Positions 60,236 to 64,000 of a stretch of DNA of 64,000 nucleotides are shown one piece after another. Numbering within the stretch: the first letter of the stretch is position 1; every line of letters starts with the position of its first letter. The notes below the pieces were generated by a model. The model searched no databases. It worked only from the letters and a program-made list of their open reading frames with translations, and was not told the DNA's origin. This DNA is from Monomorium pharaonis (lineage: Eukaryota; Arthropoda; Insecta; Hymenoptera; Formicidae). The stretch spans positions 4,820,501 to 4,884,500 of the forward strand of contig NC_050476.1 in NCBI RefSeq assembly GCF_013373865.1, written 5' to 3'. The translations under genes were made by a program, and so were the position numbers.

Positions 60236-61476
60236 GAATGGAAGTTAGAGAGCTCGGGCGACGCAGACTCAATTAGAACTTTTGTATTCACGACAGCTGA
60301 AAACGACGTATATGCAAGGGTGATGATCGGGTGTCGCATAGTTATGAAGCGCGATCGATCGATTTCCCCGCGAACGCGCGTTTCCGTAGCATAAATTGAA
60401 TGTTATTTAAGTTGTTGATAGCGTCGTGTCGTCGTCGTTGGCGTGTAACAACCAAATTTACGCGAGAAAATGAAATCAAAGCGAAAAGCTGGAAAATGCA
60501 TCTCATTTCGGGCCCGTATGCGCGACATTACACAAACACGATAACGGATGCGCCCTCATACAGCGCGAAATTCACGTTATGCACACGCAACGTAAATGAA
60601 ATGTTTGTTAACGCCGCGCATTATCCCAACTTGCAATATTAAAAATACATATACGAAACTGTGAAACTGAATAGTAAAGCGGCATCGTTTGCGGTTTTAC
60701 GTTCGCGGCCATGCAGGGATGCTCTACTTGGTAGTTTTCGAAATCTGCTCACGAACTCGTTATCGAGCCGTTCCATTACCAAATTACAAATTGGTCGCGC
60801 TATTAACGTCAGCGCCGGCTCGATAAATCCAGCGCGAGCCAATTTGCCAAATTGTTTATCGGACGCTCTTCCGTCTCTGTTAGTGAGCTTGTGCATTTTT
60901 TCACGGTTACGCTTTCTCGAAACACGCGCGAGATTTTTACGAGTGTCTCGTTAGCGTATCATTTTCAGCTTGATCAACGGTGTACAACCGATTTTTTTTT
61001 AAACGGACGAACGGCGAATCGATTGCCGGCGTCGCCATCTGTGCTGTTGCTGCCGTCAAACAAAGCTTTTACGATATTATTTTACACGATGCGTCCGTGT
61101 AACGTGATTCTACATCAAGAAACGTTTTGGTTTTGAAAACATTGAAATCCAAATGTTCTTCTCGTTCGATTGCTCTTGAATATTGCTAATTTATTTGAAT
61201 TTAATTAGCTCGCCCGAGGGTCATTTATTTACTAAGCCCCTCGTCCTTTCCCGTATATAATTTCACGGTTTATAAACAATTCAATAAAGCACTGTATTGG
61301 ATATTCTCCAAGAGCAGAAGTAATACGCGCCCTCGCAGATGTGCCGCGTGTACAAGAGAGCCGATCAATAACTCCTACCGCGAATATGACGTTTCTGAAG
61401 ACCATCTAAGGGTTAGCGACCCCTTCACCCTCCTCCGTAATCGCCGAGTGCATTTACGTGTTTTAGCCAGCCAGAT
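60236..61476. other. CpG-rich DNA with short ambiguous frames
   Basis: Frames of 80-97 codons occur on both strands at 60400-61136. One plus frame continues past a TATCATTTTCAG acceptor-like site at about 60970. None has a domain or matching donor. Confidence 0.45.
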
Positions 61477-62145
61477 TTGTCTCGAGTAGCGACGGGACAT
61501 CGTGTCGATCTCTCTCTCTCTTTCTCTCTCTCTTTCCCTCGGACTCGCAATTTGTCCGGCGAGTCTTTCAACATATCGCACAATCGTGTGACGTGCTTAA
61601 TAGATTGTGACGAACGCTTTTGCGCGGAATTAGCGGGCGAGCCGCGTGGACGTGACATTACTGAAGGTCCCTGTTTGCGAGTAGATCGATACCACGAACC
61701 GTTCGCGTTGGATGTGACACGTTTGTGCGGATCACGTTGGCGGGATGGCGGTCACCTTTCACAAGAGACACGACGGGCAACTGGACTCAGAAACGGCGAG
61801 CGGATTATGGACGCGGTGGCACAAGGGAAAAGGTGCCGATCCGGCTCTACCCGCGGGAATGAGCGACGGGGGTTCGGCCGCGACGTATCGGATACTTGGC
61901 CTGGTCGTTTATCTCGGCTCATAAACGCACGATCTCACGGGCAATTTCGCAAATTGGAAGCCCGGCCACGATCGCACGAACCCAAAACCATTTCGACCCT
62001 CTGTAACGAAACTTGCGGCCCTCATCGCCGACAGCGCGAGCGGCGATGCCACTCTGTTCTAAATGGCCGGAGAACCCGCGAAAAAGACGAGTCAAGAGGA
62101 AAGAGGATTACTCGTGTCCTAAATCGACTCCGAACGTCGAAGTGA
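61477..62145 (+). CDS. long open frame of 222 codons, probably not coding
   Basis: A plus frame is open for 222 codons to TGA, the longest in the 3' part of the window. It has no ATG until codon 111 (61807), begins across a CT microsatellite and is very arginine-rich, as CpG-rich DNA produces. Its length is somewhat more than expected by chance at this composition, so I record it. If real it would be an exon whose 5' boundary lies inside the frame. No domain is visible. Confidence 0.12.
   Translation: MSRVATGHRVDLSLSFSLSFPRTRNLSGESFNISHNRVTCLIDCDERFCAELAGEPRGRDITEGPCLRVDRYHEPFALDVTRLCGSRWRDGGHLSQETRRATGLRNGERIMDAVAQGKRCRSGSTRGNERRGFGRDVSDTWPGRLSRLINARSHGQFRKLEARPRSHEPKTISTLCNETCGPHRRQRERRCHSVLNGRRTREKDESRGKRITRVLNRLRTSK
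61509..61533. repeat. (TC)n microsatellite with one interruption
   Basis: Two CT runs separated by TT, then TTTCCCTC. Confidence 0.92.
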
Positions 62146-64000
62146 GGGACAGTTCATTTTTTCCTCTCCTCTATAAGTAACCGACAAGAAAACGTAGTGG
62201 GAATATCTCTAGATGACGTTCTACAATTAAATTTAATCACGGATGAAATCGTGATATACGATTCTTATTGCTTGAAAAGTGTATTTTTGAATAATTAATG
62301 ACAATATTACGCTCTTGTCGAATTTGGGAAGGATTTTTACGAAGACGGAGAAAAGGTGTCAGTTGAATTATTTGACAGAACTTTTATATTTTACTCGTTT
62401 ATAACGAATACTACGTTACTTTTAGGGTTGTCAATCCATTTTCAAAAGGAACGTGGTATTTCATAACGAGTCAGTGAAATTTAGAAGTTCTAGCAATTAT
62501 GTCATTTATCTTCTCTCTCCTAAATCCTTTGTCATTACATTAAAATCTTCCGAGCGTATCAGGGCAGACAGTTTGATATTCTGACAGATTTTCCTATCTG
62601 GCAAAATTATAACAATAAGCACGCCAACGCGTAATAAGTCTCACAACTTCTCGACAATAGTATTATAGCATAGTATTATTCTACTACTTACAAAATGTAT
62701 TTCGCTGTTTACACATTTCATGCTGTTTCATAAGATTTCAGCTACCTTGAGTAAAGTACGCACGGCAATCTACTTTAACGCTGCCGTTTCCACGAATAAA
62801 ACGTTTTGTATTTTGAACATCTTAAGCCGACAAAGCGTCAATTGATTCAGAATGTTTCTCGGTATTATAACATCGAGGCGACAACGCAAAATTGCGTAAT
62901 ATTGGCGTGATGTTGGTCAAATTGCAATAAAAATTCTATCACGCACGACGCAAACAAAAAGCGGTTTGCATTTTTTTCTCGCTTTTTTACACATGGAAAA
63001 ATTAAATCTACCTTGATGTAAAAAAAATAAATAGAACATTTTATCGTTATCCGATAGATAAAGTCGATTCAACCACGCGAGTTATGGACCACGTTTTTTT
63101 TCACGCACGCGAGCAAAATGACGCAAACCCCATTTTCTGTAGTATGCACATAAAAGCATATTGAAAACTACATATTTTCGAAAAATAGAAATTTTTGTGC
63201 TTTTTTTCATATTTATTTCAACAATATTAACATCTGAAAATGTATTATACACCTTTTCTCTATTTTCTCACATTATTGTAGATTTTTACATTATTTCTAG
63301 ACAACATTATTAAAATTATAATATAAAATATGATATAATCTTTTAATTGACATTTGCATTAGTAACAACATGTACTTGAAACATATTTGCAATAAATGTT
63401 AAATTAATAAAATATGTAAAATACAATAATGATACGTTTGTATCATTATACGTACTTTTACGCACGAGCTTTATTTAATTCGACAAAGTTCGGAAAAAAA
63501 TTCGCAGTGCAGTAGTGCGGTGCAGGATTTAATGCGTATGTGTCAAATCTGATTCGTTGAATTATTTCAAGCTCTGTTGTTGCAACGTGATATTTCAAGC
63601 GGCCATCCATCTGCACGGCTTAGAATTCACCAATAGAGACCTATGATAGATGATGTAAAACTGTCATGTCGCGTCGTAATCCTCCTCGGGGAGATATGGT
63701 TTATTGAAATATTCATAATCATTTTTTTTATGTCTCCAGGGGCGAGACGCCGTAATTTCGCGTTTATCCCTCGCAGACACGTTCACCCCTCCGTTCTAGA
63801 AACACGATAACATTGCGAATCATCCTATGCCGTGAATTCACCCTCCAACAAATCAAGTTACGCTTACACAACTTATACAACTCTGACATATCTTCGCGTA
63901 TTTTTTTATTAAGTTTGCATAATTTTATTGTCTGGAATAAGCTAAACGCGATAATATTAGCATTAGGATAACTCTGGTATTTACGTCATAGAAGTTAAAA
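62146..64000. other. AT-rich end of window, no supported gene
   Basis: AT-rich with a small perfect stem-loop at 63426-63449. A TAAGATTTCAG site at about 62740 is followed by 34 open codons to a stop, which is within chance expectation. No RNA gene or element end is recognised. Confidence 0.55.
63426..63449. repeat. perfect 10-bp stem with 4-base loop
   Basis: ATAATGATAC and GTATCATTAT are exact reverse complements around GTTT. Confidence 0.8.

Noticed and set aside
62262..62290. TATTGCTTGA match to the mir-137 seed region
   Set aside because: The 3' half does not match and no precursor-like foldback is visible.
1..64000. CRISPR arrays, bacterial operons, phage or plasmid functions, rRNA, telomeric repeats
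   Set aside because: No regularly spaced repeats, no dense ORFs with ribosome-binding sites and no TTAGG arrays were seen on either strand.

Overview
The window looks like 64 kb of animal nuclear DNA, most likely from an insect and plausibly a hymenopteran such as an ant. This is inference from sequence texture. Long AT-rich stretches with short A/T runs alternate with CpG-rich segments of 0.4-1.5 kb. CpG is not depleted, which argues against a vertebrate. There are many dinucleotide microsatellites, short TA-flanked inverted-repeat elements and no densely packed ORFs. There is no operon structure, no rRNA, no CRISPR array and no phage or plasmid module.

I recognised no protein family anywhere in the window. 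It is best read as intergenic or large-intron DNA carrying scattered exon-like segments. The candidate coding segments listed are those with the best combination of open frame, splice signals, start codon and phase. All have low confidence. About 50% GC gives one stop per 21 codons by chance, so a 64 kb window read on six frames should produce several stop-free runs of 100 codons or more. Searching all frames for splice-flanked runs also has a large look-elsewhere cost.

Layout: 1-900 is plain AT-rich DNA. 900-1480 is CpG-rich with a 70-bp exon-like segment before a GTAAGT donor. 1480-12600 is mostly AT-rich, with a (CG)n tract near 4000 and a MITE-like element near 7000. 12670-13400 holds the best small gene model, two exons joined in phase. 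13700-24200 contains a nearly palindromic MITE at 19173-19373. 24180-26000, 28560-29560, 42000-43600, 44000-46800, 54180-56100 and 60060-62150 are CpG-rich segments with long but ambiguous open frames. 30329-30575 is a second copy of the MITE family near 7000. 50819-50992 is the best single internal-exon candidate. 51652-52179 holds an ATG-started 175-codon frame on the minus strand that is long for such AT-rich DNA.

Three plus-strand exon candidates (945-1014, 32729-32855, 50819-50992) have compatible phases, so they could belong to one gene with introns of about 32 and 18 kb. This is a testable hypothesis, not a demonstrated gene. I found no convincing undescribed biological system. The firmest observations are the inverted-repeat elements, the perfect 26-bp palindrome at 41946-41971 and the microsatellites.
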